This document shows positions 44,797 to 55,506 of a stretch of DNA of 64,000 bases, in pieces. The stretch comes from Mya arenaria (Eukaryota; Mollusca; Bivalvia; Myida; Myidae): positions 26,856,272 through 26,920,271 of the forward strand of contig NC_069133.1 of NCBI RefSeq assembly GCF_026914265.1, in the 5' to 3' direction. The translations under genes were made by a program, and so were the position numbers. Within the stretch, counting starts at the first letter, position 1, and each line of letters begins with the position of its first letter. The notes beneath the pieces were generated by a model. That model was not told the DNA's origin and ran no database searches. It saw only the letters and a list, made by a program, of their open reading frames with translations.

Positions 44797-44802
44797 AATA
44801 AA
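44797..44802 (+). terminator. Polyadenylation signal of K1
   Basis: AATAAA lies 130 bp beyond the stop codon, in the expected range. Confidence 0.6.
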
Positions 44803-44829
44803 ATCTATAAACGAATATGTTTTTTTCTT

Positions 44830-45352
44830 TATTCAACGTAAACCAAATTAAAAGCAAGCCTTTGTGAAGTAAACCGTCAGCGACAAAGGCAGTCAATTGT
44901 ATAAAACGTTGATAAGTTGTCCTCAGGTTACCTTTTGGCAAGTAGACTCGTTAAAATATTTCAGTTATTATTGGATAAATATTGACCAATCAATACACAT
45001 TTGGATAACTTTTACCAAACCAAAAACTTACACAGTTCTATACAAATGGCTACTGAGGTACACGTTAAGTCACTAGCGGATACTCTCCTTCGTACGTAAG
45101 TCTATCAAGAACAAAAGGTCGTATGCCTAGGGTCATAGATAGCCGGATGTAGAAATTGATTTTGAATATATATTTTATACATATATATTTTATACATATA
45201 CAAATGATTTTGCACCGTATCTGACTGATAATGCCGCCAAGGTCTTGGATGGGAGCGACACTAGCCTGACGACCATACTTTGAACATAGTTGGCATAAGT
45301 ATTGAAAAGATTGTGAAAACAGTAATGGGTTATACAATTATATTTACACCTC
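44830..45352. other. Spacer between K1 and K2, first part
   Basis: No supported feature. Confidence 0.4.
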
Positions 45353-45389
45353 TATGGAGGCTATTCGTTGCCAAAAGTCCAGACGTGTA
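45353..45389 (+). repeat. Left arm of a perfect 37 bp inverted repeat
   Basis: It begins 'tatggaggctattcgttgcc' and ends 'agacgtgta'. Its exact reverse complement is at 48878-48914, 3.5 kb away. Confidence 0.9.
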
Positions 45390-46113
45390 TGTGTGTATTT
45401 TATGTTTGTAACATTGATGATTTACCAATTTACATTTTACAAACGCCAACTCATCGGTTGTATGTTTACATTTCACACTGTACATTTTCATTTTTCATTG
45501 TGCCGATTGCAGTTTTATTCTCGTTGCATATATTCAACAGAAGGTTCAGTCGTGTTTATAGAGTCGTTTATGGTAAACACTTGTGATTCTGTGAAAGTCA
45601 CATGCCGATGTTTACGTTGCGGTTTGTAGAAGACAGATTTCAGTTCGTAGTTCTACAAAGAACATTGTATGGTGGTGACTTTTCATTCGCAGTTGAACAT
45701 GTTTACGAGATGTATTCAATTTTATTTAATGATAGCTCCGCCTTAACCATGTCTTAACTCCTCCTTACGTCTTTCGGAAATTTCCGCTATCACTCGGCTC
45801 TATTTAAACCAATTATGGATACTTTGGAACATGGACATTGCGAACCTTATTATGGACATTACGAATCATCTATATTATGACACTATGGACTATGATTTGG
45901 AAACAGGATGGATTATAAATTATTTCATGTCGAATAAAATAATATATGATATTACAACATGTTTTTGTCTATATAATAGTAATAAATACGCACATATGAC
46001 ATGAAATGAGATGTATGCAAAATGATACTTGACTCAAACACAACAAAATGTAAGTCATTAGCATTAAATTATACTTTAAGAATGAAAAGTCCCATTGTCT
46101 TATTTTTCTTTTA

Positions 46114-46460
46114 AAGCTGCATTCTCACAGATTGATCGTGTTGACAACTATTTTTATTTTTTGTTTTGGAATGAGCCAATTTTTGCGTAAATGTCTGGAT
46201 ACCAGTGGTATAAGACTGCTGACAAAAGATCAGATACAGTTTTTCAGTTTTACGTTCGCAAATTGATGTTTGATGGCTAAAAGTGATACTACAGTAACGT
46301 TTTAAGAAAAATGAAAAATGTCGGCAGTTTTCCAAACAATTTAGATCTGTTTTATTGTGAGTAATCTTATTATTTGTATAGAAAGCATTGCTGCCAAAAT
46401 TAGCCGAGTCTGGGACAAAAAAAAGGTTGTCAAAACTGTCAATCTGTGAGAGTGCAACTT
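46114..46460. mobile_element. MITE with AAGCTGCACTCTCAC ends, 347 bp
   Basis: It begins 'aagctgcattctcacagatt' and ends 'aatctgtgagagtgcaactt', with TA on both sides, the usual target duplication of Tc1/mariner-type elements. The interior carries 'ggaatgagccaatttttgcg'. Further copies lie at 23587, 59942 and 60393. Confidence 0.8.
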
Positions 46461-46569
46461 TAAATTACTATAAACACTATTTTAAATTCTACCATTAGAG
46501 GACACTTTCATGCCTTTTTGCAATGTTTAAGATTGCAAGTAATATTAGATAATTTAAAATTTACGAAGA

Positions 46570-47236
46570 AACAAGAGCTGTCACAGTATGTGACGAATGC
46601 CCCCGAAAGTGACATTGACCTATGAACAAGGTCAGTAGATGAAAAGTTAAAGATCAAACAAATACATATGGTAAGTTATTTTAAATTGCCTCTGAACATA
46701 AATTGCCGCGACACGTCGTCTTGGTATGTCGAACACATGTGGCAAGTTATTTTAAAATCTGTCCATACAAGGGAAAGTTACGGCCCGGTCACGACAATCT
46801 ATACTCTATGTCCTTATATGCAGCATTCCATTGTAAATAAACACCTAAGTGTGACCATGACCTTAGAGGTAGGGACACGGTTCTTGCACGCGACACGTCG
46901 TCTTGGTATACCGAACACATGTGGCAAGTTATTTTAAAATCTGTCCATACAAGGGAAAGATACAGCCCTGACACGACAACCTATACTCTATGTCCTTATA
47001 TGCAGCATTCCATTGTGAATAAACACTAAGTGTGACCTTGACCTAAGAGGTAGGGACACGGGTTTTGCACGCGACACGTCGTCTTGGTATGCCTTACACA
47101 TGTGGCAAGTTATTTTAAAATCTGTCCATACAAGGGAAAGTTACGGCCCGGACACGAGTTATTGAGCCGGACACACGGACGGACGGACGGACGGACGGAC
47201 GGTGCGATTTTAATATGCCCACCTTCGGAGGCATAA
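46570..47236 (+). mobile_element. Interspersed repeat with internal tandem units of about 190 bp
   Basis: It opens around 'agagctgtcacagtatgtga' and 'atgcccccgaa', and closes with 'cttcggaggcat' at about 47225, so the two ends contain complementary ATGCCYCCGAAG. Inside, a unit of about 190 bp ('cgacacgtcgtcttggtat' to 'tgtccatacaagggaaag', then 'tatgtccttatatgcagcat') is repeated about two and a half times. A (GGAC)n run sits at 47169-47201. No coding capacity is seen. Confidence 0.65.
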
Positions 47237-47239
47237 AAA

Positions 47240-48877
47240 ATCTAAATTTTCATTAAGTTGAAATTATTCGCCAAGATGCCCCCAGAGGTTTATTACCTGG
47301 TAGCTGGAACTGTATGGATAAATACACTAAGATTACAACTTCATATAACTCTTACATTATACTGTAACGAATATTATTTTATAAGTAATTAATAAAGTAT
47401 TTTAATGATGAAGTCAATTTATTGCTAATAAACAATTATTACTTGCTGCTACCTTTTATACCGCACCCACACGCAACAGTCAGGGCTTTTTTCACATTTA
47501 GGTGAAGCGGCCCTAGCCCTTTTGGAGGGGAAAAATCGCGCGTTTGTTTTTCTAATCAAAGACTCACGATATCTATTTTTTCATGTTCTTGAAATCCCCC
47601 ACTTGATTGTTATGGTTCACAGTGGCAGATCCCATAATTCATAACTGGGGGACACAAGTGGGTTGGAGGGCTGTTCTTTCATCCACATGGATATTTTGTT
47701 TCAATGATGTATTGAAATTACACGTTTACACCATACATGCTTATTAAGATAGTAAATGTATAACATCAGACAAAACTAGGTGGATATCATTATGATGTCC
47801 ATCAAAAGTTTCGTGGGTTTGCTGGAGCAGGTTTTGAACAGGGACTTGCGTTAGAGGGGCGTTACTTAGGGGCACAACTTTTTGGACATGATCCCTCGAG
47901 TGGGCATGACATAAATATGTTTAAAATGTGGGAAGTGGGGTTGAGGGGTACTCCCCCTAGAATATTTTGAATAGTTTTAGTCTGAATTGGTGCATTATGG
48001 CGTAATTAAGTACTTTTTTCTGAGAAATATTGACAAAAAAATTAACCTTTAAGTTTACTTGCGGGCCAACTGGGGGGGGGACACAGGCCCTACAACCCCC
48101 CCCCCCCCCCCCACACACACACACTGAACGACCCGCCCATGGTCCACTTGTAAATAAAATAAATGAACAATTTTTGCTTGCTTGTTTATATAAGTAAAAA
48201 AAAAACTGACAGTGGCAGTATAAATCTGGGTCCGTGAGCCCAGCTCATATACACCCAACTGCAATTGACTAAATAATATGGTGATTTATAACCCATTTAG
48301 GAACATTGATCGTGAAAATGAAATAAAAGATGAAGTTATTTTTAGTTTTTATTGTGAAATAAAGAGAGAGTACTCGGGACTTACAACCGGGAATTTACAG
48401 GAAGGAGGCGAAGATGTTATCTCCCTTGCTTGATTTGACGGAAATAAAGGAAAGAAAATCCAATTCGTTAGCTCCGCCCATTCACCTTCGTTTCTTTCGG
48501 TGACATTCAACATATAAGGTATAGGCAAAATCGTCTATCCTTGTAATTCTGAACTTGTCACTTCACTTTTGTAAACTTGGACTTGTTGGACTGCAAATGT
48601 TCATTTTACGAATGCGAGTGTCGACTGTAGGATTGCAGTTTTACATATGCATGATTCGGCTTTCTAAATTACATCATCATATTGTTAAAGGCAAGTTATA
48701 CGATCTATGTTTTAGTGAGTTTATACAGGGTAGATCTGGCAAATATACATTTTGACTACTATAATGACAAATGACAAATCAAAACGGAAAAACTGACGAA
48801 TAGAAACAACAAATAGCAAGTCTACATTGACAAATGTAAGAGATATTTAATACGATTAAGAAGCACATTGTGGGAAT
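47240..48877. other. Spacer with poly-C and short repeats, no gene
   Basis: C/G runs occur at about 48071-48079 and 48096-48112. A GC-rich block 'gtgaagcggccctagccctt' lies at about 47502. Short open frames lack any support. Confidence 0.4.
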
Positions 48878-48914
48878 TACACGTCTGGACTTTTGGCAAC
48901 GAATAGCCTCCATA
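48878..48914 (-). repeat. Right arm of the perfect 37 bp inverted repeat
   Basis: Exact reverse complement of 45353-45389. Confidence 0.9.
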
Positions 48915-50490
48915 CACCTCAACGTCCATTCCTTAAATGAACTGCATTTCGGCAATTGCGTTTATCAATCAATGAACGCAACATCTTTTGATATGTTCGG
49001 ATCGCAATATTCATCGCATAACAATATACATGAAAACTATTGATCTTGTCATTGTTTGTATTGTGTCAGAAGGTCCTGTAAAATATAAATCAACACTTTA
49101 GAAAGTGTTCATTTATTATATTTCAAATGTATTGTTGCCATAAGTGTTACAATTTAACGTTGAAAAAATGTTTCCGGTTACAGTCGGGACGTTCTATTTC
49201 TGTTTCTTCGGACTCCATACACTTTAACCAGCCCGATTGCGTTCATACCCCGATAACGACACCAACCCCGCAATTAATTCCTTAAATATACACACTAAGA
49301 ATGCCTCTAAAACTTGTTTAACCCATTGAATAATAAACCTGAAATGTTCCAAATTATAAAACAAAATAGTTATGAAATGTACAAACTGCAATTGACTTGA
49401 AACGCTTGGACGGACAAACATTTTCGCGAAAAAAATATTCAACTATAAAAGGACGGATTACGAGAAATCCAACTTGTTTTATCTCATGTTTGTCTTGTTT
49501 ATTGTTTCAAAGTAGTTGATTGGATCGAATTATTATAATACAAAACATAGTAAAATGCGTACCACACCGTATACATTCAACAATCATTAAATGTATATGT
49601 ATGAACATTCAGTGAACATTGCATAAAAGAAGGAACAGGATGGATCCGATGAACACCATTATATTTCCATTTTTTTATTAAGGCGTTGGTTTTCTACACA
49701 TCATAGCCCGGTTAGCCAAATTTCTTCGAACGGTAATAACAAACGCCTGCCTGGATTTTTTTCAAATCAAGTGTAGTTCATAGGATGGGTTATCGATAAA
49801 ATAATTTGTAGAATTAAAAAAAAACGGCAACAGACAACGGTTTTTAAGCCGAGCGGCATAATCGAATTTAGAGGCATGTCAAACACCAAACACAGTTAAG
49901 AATAATAAAACCAGCCAACAATGTAAAACAGTACTTAATGCGTAAGACAAAACAGATTATACTGATATAGATGTCAAAAGCTGTAAGACATGCAAATATG
50001 TAATGGCAAAACCTCAGAGCGTTTAATCATGATGGAACAACTAACAATGAAACATTCCTACAATTCCTTCATCGGTACAAATATTGTTGGACATAAACAC
50101 AACTTAGATGTTATTAATCAACACTTTACTGACATATCTGTAAATATCTGATATTCAGACGACGTTCGACGAAAACCATTTTTTTTCAAAAATAGGGACT
50201 TAAAATAAAAAAAATTAAAAATTAAAAATGATGCAAATGCTATAGACTACATCACGACGAAACAGGTACTCTATTGACAAGTTTAACATGTCAAAGGCTT
50301 CAGGGTCCTAATATCCTGAAACATTGTGATGATTGTATGGCTATAAAACTTACGTCAAACTTACGTCTATAATTAGTAAAAGCCTATAATACACATATTC
50401 AAATCTTGATTTTGGGTAAATTATCCGTGTCAAACAGTGTTTATAAGGATAACTGCAGACAGGCTTGATATATTTGTTTTCACAACGGTT
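48915..50490. other. AT-rich spacer
   Basis: No supported gene or repeat. Confidence 0.4.
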
Positions 50491-50494
50491 ACTT

Positions 50495-50840
50495 CTATAC
50501 AGTATAATGTAGGTGTCCTCTTTCTTGATTTTCGCAAAGCGTTTGATTTAGTAGATCACCAATATGAATTGAAATAACACAATATCTGAGATAATTTCTC
50601 TAACATTATAGAATCGTACTTCAAAGATAGACACAACATTGTTAAATTTGGCGATGCTCCTTCTTCACGAAGATGTATTAAGTCTGAATTGTTCAGGGGT
50701 CCCCTCTTGGGACCATCCTTTTTGTTATATATGTTAATGACATTTTTTATGAAATATATTATTCCTTCATTGTACTGTATTCCGCTGCTGCTACACTTTA
50801 TTCGAAACACACAAATACATAATAAATTGAACGTTTATTG
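50495..50840 (+). mobile_element. Degraded LINE reverse-transcriptase fragment
   Basis: Translation gives VGVLFLDFRKAFDLVDHQ, the conserved reverse-transcriptase block of non-LTR elements (usually FLDxxKAFDxVDH). It is followed about 150 bp later by QGSPLGTILFVIYVNDI, the next block (usually GxPQGSxLGPLLFxxYxND). The two are in different frames with stops between, and the YADD position reads as YSAAA, so the copy is dead. It resembles Jockey/CR1/RTE-type LINEs; the clade cannot be settled. Only about 350 bp is recognisable. Confidence 0.8.
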
Positions 50841-51330
50841 CACTGAAAACCGAATGGATGCTGATTGGATCGGATGAAAAACTAAGAAAAGCAAGTGCTC
50901 TCAATTTATATGTAAACGAAGCTTATTGCTTATGATTATTATTCATTCATCGTTGCAATAAAATGTACACTGTTTGCATGAATTAAATGCAAACCTTTTA
51001 GGAAGACTAAACTACGTTTTAACTGATCAAATGAGAACACTGTCTTTCTTATAAACAATATTCCAACGTTGGCTGTTGTTTCAATGTATTGCGAAAAATA
51101 AACAATTACATCTGTAATAACTTGCAGCTAAAATAGCTGCATAAATCATAACATTTGAACCCACAAGAACTTCATCACATGTATTGAATGGCTTAAATTT
51201 GGAAACCGTTGAAAGTATCAAACCGCTTGTTTGGTATATAAATTAGTTTAAACATATTTATTTTACAACGATTGTGAAACAAGTTATATTATATTAATCA
51301 CTCTCGTTTGCACGATTTTACGCGAGAGTG
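50841..51330. other. AT-rich spacer
   Basis: No supported feature. Confidence 0.4.
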
Positions 51331-51339
51331 TGGTCTTGT

Positions 51340-51485
51340 GTTATGGGGGAAACCGGAGAACCCGGAGAAAACCCACTTGTGCGGCTTGGTGACCACAAAC
51401 CAAACTCACATGCGCCCAAGCCGGGAATCGAACTTGGGTCGCCTAGGTGAGAAGCGAGTGCGCTAACCGGACAACATAGTCCGAT
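51340..51485 (-). mobile_element. tRNA-derived SINE of a second family, minus strand
   Basis: Read in reverse, the head is 'tccggttagcgcactcgctt', then 'aagttcgattcccggc' as B box, followed by 'gttttctccgggttctccgg'. The head looks like a tRNA with an altered anticodon arm, so it is not called as a tRNA gene. Confidence 0.7.
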
Positions 51486-51489
51486 TACA

Positions 51490-52425
51490 TAGTCTTAACC
51501 CGAGTTACACTAGATACGTTATTATGATAATTAGTAATACAACATAGCAAATTCATTTTCATTCGTTTTCAAGGTTAGAGACCGATAAATAAATTCCAAT
51601 AATCAATCGACCAATTTGCACCCGAAAAAGCACTGGGCAGCATTCATAAAACTTCTTAAGGTATGCCTAACTCAAGTAACTTTCCTAATTTAAGTATATC
51701 TTTAGTCATATGAAATGAAAACTTATTGATCTAATGAAAAAGATCTTTACATTTCTTTTAAGTAGACTATGAACATTTTAAGAAAGTCGACTTAATTTAG
51801 GAAATGATTAAAGATGCTTAATAAATATGGCCCCAGATTTCTAACGGTTAGCGACCTCAAACACCATATATGAGTAGAAAGTTCCACATGGGTATTAAAC
51901 AAAAAGTAAACATTATACGATGTAAGAAAACAAATCGTGACTGATATGAAAAATAAAATTGGTCAAACGTAACCACGCAAAAATGTTATCAAAGAATGGT
52001 AAATGCAGCACATTTATAATTCACAAACCGTTCAGCTTCAAAAGATAAGTAGCCAAGGTATTTGTAACCATGCTTTGTTTCACTGGTATTTGCTAAAACG
52101 AAAAGATAAAGGCACAAGTAACATTGGGTAGTCACTATTTGCCCTCAAAGACAAGATCTCGCTCATTATATGTGTAAAACACAATATAAAACAATTGCTT
52201 GTATATTACCTTGGAAACGTTTTATCAGAAAGTATACGTAAATGTTAAACTATAACTACGTAAAAATCCCGATGTAAGAAAGCCTCTTACAATATCAGTT
52301 GTAGCAGAACTGAACATTAAATCTTTAATGTATTTTTGTGTATTCTTTTACATATAAACAATTATCAGTATGTTTTAAATGTGTGTAGACAATGCTATTT
52401 CTAAACTTCTTTCTGTTCGTCTGTT
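51490..52425. other. AT-rich spacer
   Basis: No supported feature. Confidence 0.4.
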
Positions 52426-52429
52426 TTAA

Positions 52430-53200
52430 GAAATCACTCTTCTTTCATGCTTTTAGATGAAATATGAAGTATTATCAGTGAAATAACAACAATTGATATT
52501 TTCACTGCAAACTAAAGAGTAAAAACATCAATTTTAAAAACTACTTTTAAAACCCATTGTAGTAACTTCCCCTTGACAAGTACTAACACGTCACTTTTAA
52601 ACCAGAAAATGTTGCCAAAAAATGAAATTAAAATTACAAAAAGGTCCCATAAGGTTATATAAAGATATATTTGAAAATAAACCACTTATTGTTTAATAGA
52701 AAAATGATATTCCTGTTTATTTAATTTTTTTTGAACTTTGAAGCTTAATGTTTGCTTTCATACAAAACAAATAACAGACGAAAACAGCTAATCAAACATA
52801 AATAAAATAGTATATCAGCGTTCACATATCTGTTTGAACTGTTTGTCGTGTTAATACGTAATAAAAACTTCCCGGAAAGTTCACATAGCAATTAAAAGAT
52901 TAACTGATGAGTTTTACCCCACCAACGCGCCTCAAAATTTGTCAACAACCTAGCGTGGTCTTCACGCTTTTATCAGGCGTGAAACCACAGTTATTTTTAC
53001 TATATGTTTCATATAGACACTAACCTGGCTTTTGACTTTATACACACCCCAATTGAAAAACAAGGACATGGCATCTCTAGAACAATTCAAGACACAAAAT
53101 ATAATCACAAGAAAACACCATGTTGACCATTGACCCGACTGTCAAAATTGAGTTCAAATACATAACCCTTCCGCCAGGGAGTCAATCGGCTACAAACAAC
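52430..53200 (-). mobile_element. Unclassified interspersed element, copy opposite to 62780-63400
   Basis: Blocks in order, 'cttttagatgaaatatgaag', 'tgatattttcactgca', 'agtaacttccccttga', 'tttcatacaaaacaaata' and 'ccaacgcgcctcaaaat', each match the reverse complement of 62780-63400 in the opposite order. Similarity is interrupted and moderate, so the insertions are old. No coding capacity is seen. Confidence 0.6.
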
Positions 53201-53204
53201 TAAT

Positions 53205-54050
53205 TTTCAGACTTCCACAAGCTATGATTTTTCCAATATTTACATTGAAAACTATCAATTTCTGCAATATAGTGTCAAATTCAGTCAAGTTCTCTGCAAA
53301 AAGAACATTTTTTGCTTCTTTTTCATTCAATTTTAATAAAATATTGATACTTGAACACAAGCACTCTTTGTTTCTGTATTCACATCCGGATCAACGGGGG
53401 GCAGATAACTGTGGTCTTGAGCCAATGGAAAACGACACCTATTCAAGCAAACCAGACTGGTCTCTGACAGTTATGGATGTAGTATGAAACAAACTTAAGA
53501 ACTTAGAAAAATGTTTTAATTCAAATGAATTCAAATTGCTGACACGTTCGATCATTCAAATTTTCATTCAATAAATTGCGGCGTAGTCATTCGGTATGTA
53601 TTCATGCGCTGTTTTATTTAAAAGTGCTTTCGTGCTGTTATTATTTGGAACATAGATGCATTAATAAAAGCTCATTGATTAATGTTCATAAAATGTTTAA
53701 CTAAACAACGAGTTAATAATAAACTATAAATATCGAAGAACTTTTTTATCCTCGAATCGGCATTAGAACATTGACAGCTACGTCATCAGCTATAATTTTG
53801 CCCGAGGCGCATACCATGGGTAGCGGCGTAGAAAACATCGTTTTTAAAAAGGGGGTATTTAAAAAAAAAAATTTGAATTTTTAATAAAACTTCAAACATA
53901 AACATAAAAGAAACAGAAAATTTGTTGATATCAGTGTAATATCTTATTTAATTTCACTGTTTAGTGAAAATATGTCTTTCTATGACACTCATGAAATAAA
54001 ATACGATCTTACACTGAAATCAACTAATATCCTCTATTTATTGCTTATTG
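53205..54050. other. AT-rich spacer upstream of K2
   Basis: The open frame at 53224-53487 has no recognisable domain. Confidence 0.35.
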
Positions 54051-54054
54051 CCTA

Positions 54055-54057
54055 CTT

Positions 54058-54134
<77 letters not shown>

Positions 54135-54137
54135 TCT

Positions 54138-54203
<66 letters not shown>

Positions 54204-54206
54204 ACC

Positions 54207-54239
<33 letters not shown>

Positions 54240-54292
54240 TCTATTATTTCTACTACTACTATTATCATTATTATTATTATTATTATAACCAA
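54055..54292. repeat. Compound trinucleotide repeat (CTA)n (CTG)n (CCG)n (CCA)n (CTA)n (TTA)n
   Basis: Six triplet blocks follow in one register for about 240 bp, including a pure run of roughly 20 CCG. The register is open on both strands, giving homopolymer-rich frames that are artefacts. A related compound tract lies at the matching place upstream of K3 (62058-62213). Confidence 0.95.
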
Positions 54293-55506
54293 GGTGATTT
54301 GGCCATCCAGTTCTTCAAAACAAAAGCATACAAAAAGCACAATTATAGTTTATGATAACTGTACATACTTACATCGTGCAATTCATTTACTTAAATAACC
54401 ACATTTTTAATGCTGATAAAGCAAGCCTTTAAGCACTTATAAGAATATACTAGTATTTGCAAACAATCGCCGGACGTATCAAAACAGTAAAATGGCACTT
54501 GTTGCTGTCAACTGTTAAAAAGTTGCACTCAAAATTAGCTCAAGATTAATTACTAATACACTATATGCTAATTTCATAAAAATTGCTTAAAGGGACTTGA
54601 TCATTTTTTGGAAGCAAAATAGAGTTTTCTTTTATCGTGAAAATAAACGCTAATAGTATATATATATTGTTTTTTCTCTCAATTGAGAGTTCAGAGTGCG
54701 TGATGTTACAGGAAGTTAAGTAACTAAGGAAATGGTAGAAATGTTCGTAAATCAAATGAAGAAATGGAATACTTCATCTATTTTTACCAAATTATTATTT
54801 TAAGGATATAAGATCATCCGTTGGGAAATTGATTTTTATGCCAAATGCAAATGTTTTTTTTGTTTTTTTGTTTTTTTAATCAACTTATTTTGCTTATTTT
54901 ACAGAGTTCTATAAATCTATATCATGTCACAGCACGTGCCGAAATATGTCATTATTTTCTTATATAAATTGGGCTCCCGACGCTTTTCAAATTCAAATGG
55001 AATATTTTTTAATATATAAATATATAAAAGAATATATTCAACGTTCTTATATAAACTTTTTGATGGTGGCAAGCTATCAACAACTAAGTTTTAATAGAAC
55101 AACATTGCCATACTTTATTTTGAAACAGGAAATCAGTTTTCTTAAAAAAACACCCTGCAATATAATGTAAAATGTCCCTTTAAAAGATTGGCCGACTTCA
55201 TTTCAACATGATAAGTATTTTTTTGTTTACTCTGCATTTTCTATCAAAAGTTTTACTTAGTTTAATAAGCACTAATACTGACATTGAAATTTATATGAAT
55301 TCTGTCAAAAATCAAATTATACAATATGCAAATAAGACGTGGAAAATGACATTTCATCATGCGCACGAACGACAGGCTACATATAAGGGTTTGCACGGAG
55401 AGGGGACATCGTATTTGATCTGCAGTGACACTTGTGTTAGGCAGATTCCAAGTGGCTTGGCTTATAGGCTTATTCTTTGTTTTTGGTATCGCACGGTCAG
55501 AAAAAA
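54293..55506 (+). repeat. 5' flank of K2, duplicated at the 5' flank of K3
   Basis: Landmarks shared with 62235-63867 are 'atttggccatcc', 'gatgttacaggaagttaagt', 'aagaaatggaatacttcatc', 'acaacattgccatact', 'atgcaaataagacg' and the whole leader. The K3 side lacks about 54504-54700 and carries an extra 0.9 kb (62480-63395). Confidence 0.85.
55326..55387 (+). promoter_or_regulatory. Promoter of Kazal gene K2
   Basis: An octamer ATGCAAAT (55326-55333) and a TATA-like TACATATAAG (55378-55387) lie 52 bp apart, and the ATG follows 129 bp after the TATA start. K3 has identical spacing. Confidence 0.65.

Noticed and set aside
51400-51480. tRNA gene on the minus strand
   Set aside because: Head of a SINE; anticodon arm does not form cleanly.
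53224-53487. 87-codon plus-strand frame upstream of K2
   Set aside because: No signal peptide logic, domain or splice support; AT-rich chance frame.
53972-54398. Open frames with long Tyr, Arg, Ala, Val or Thr runs
   Set aside because: Compound triplet repeat read in each frame.
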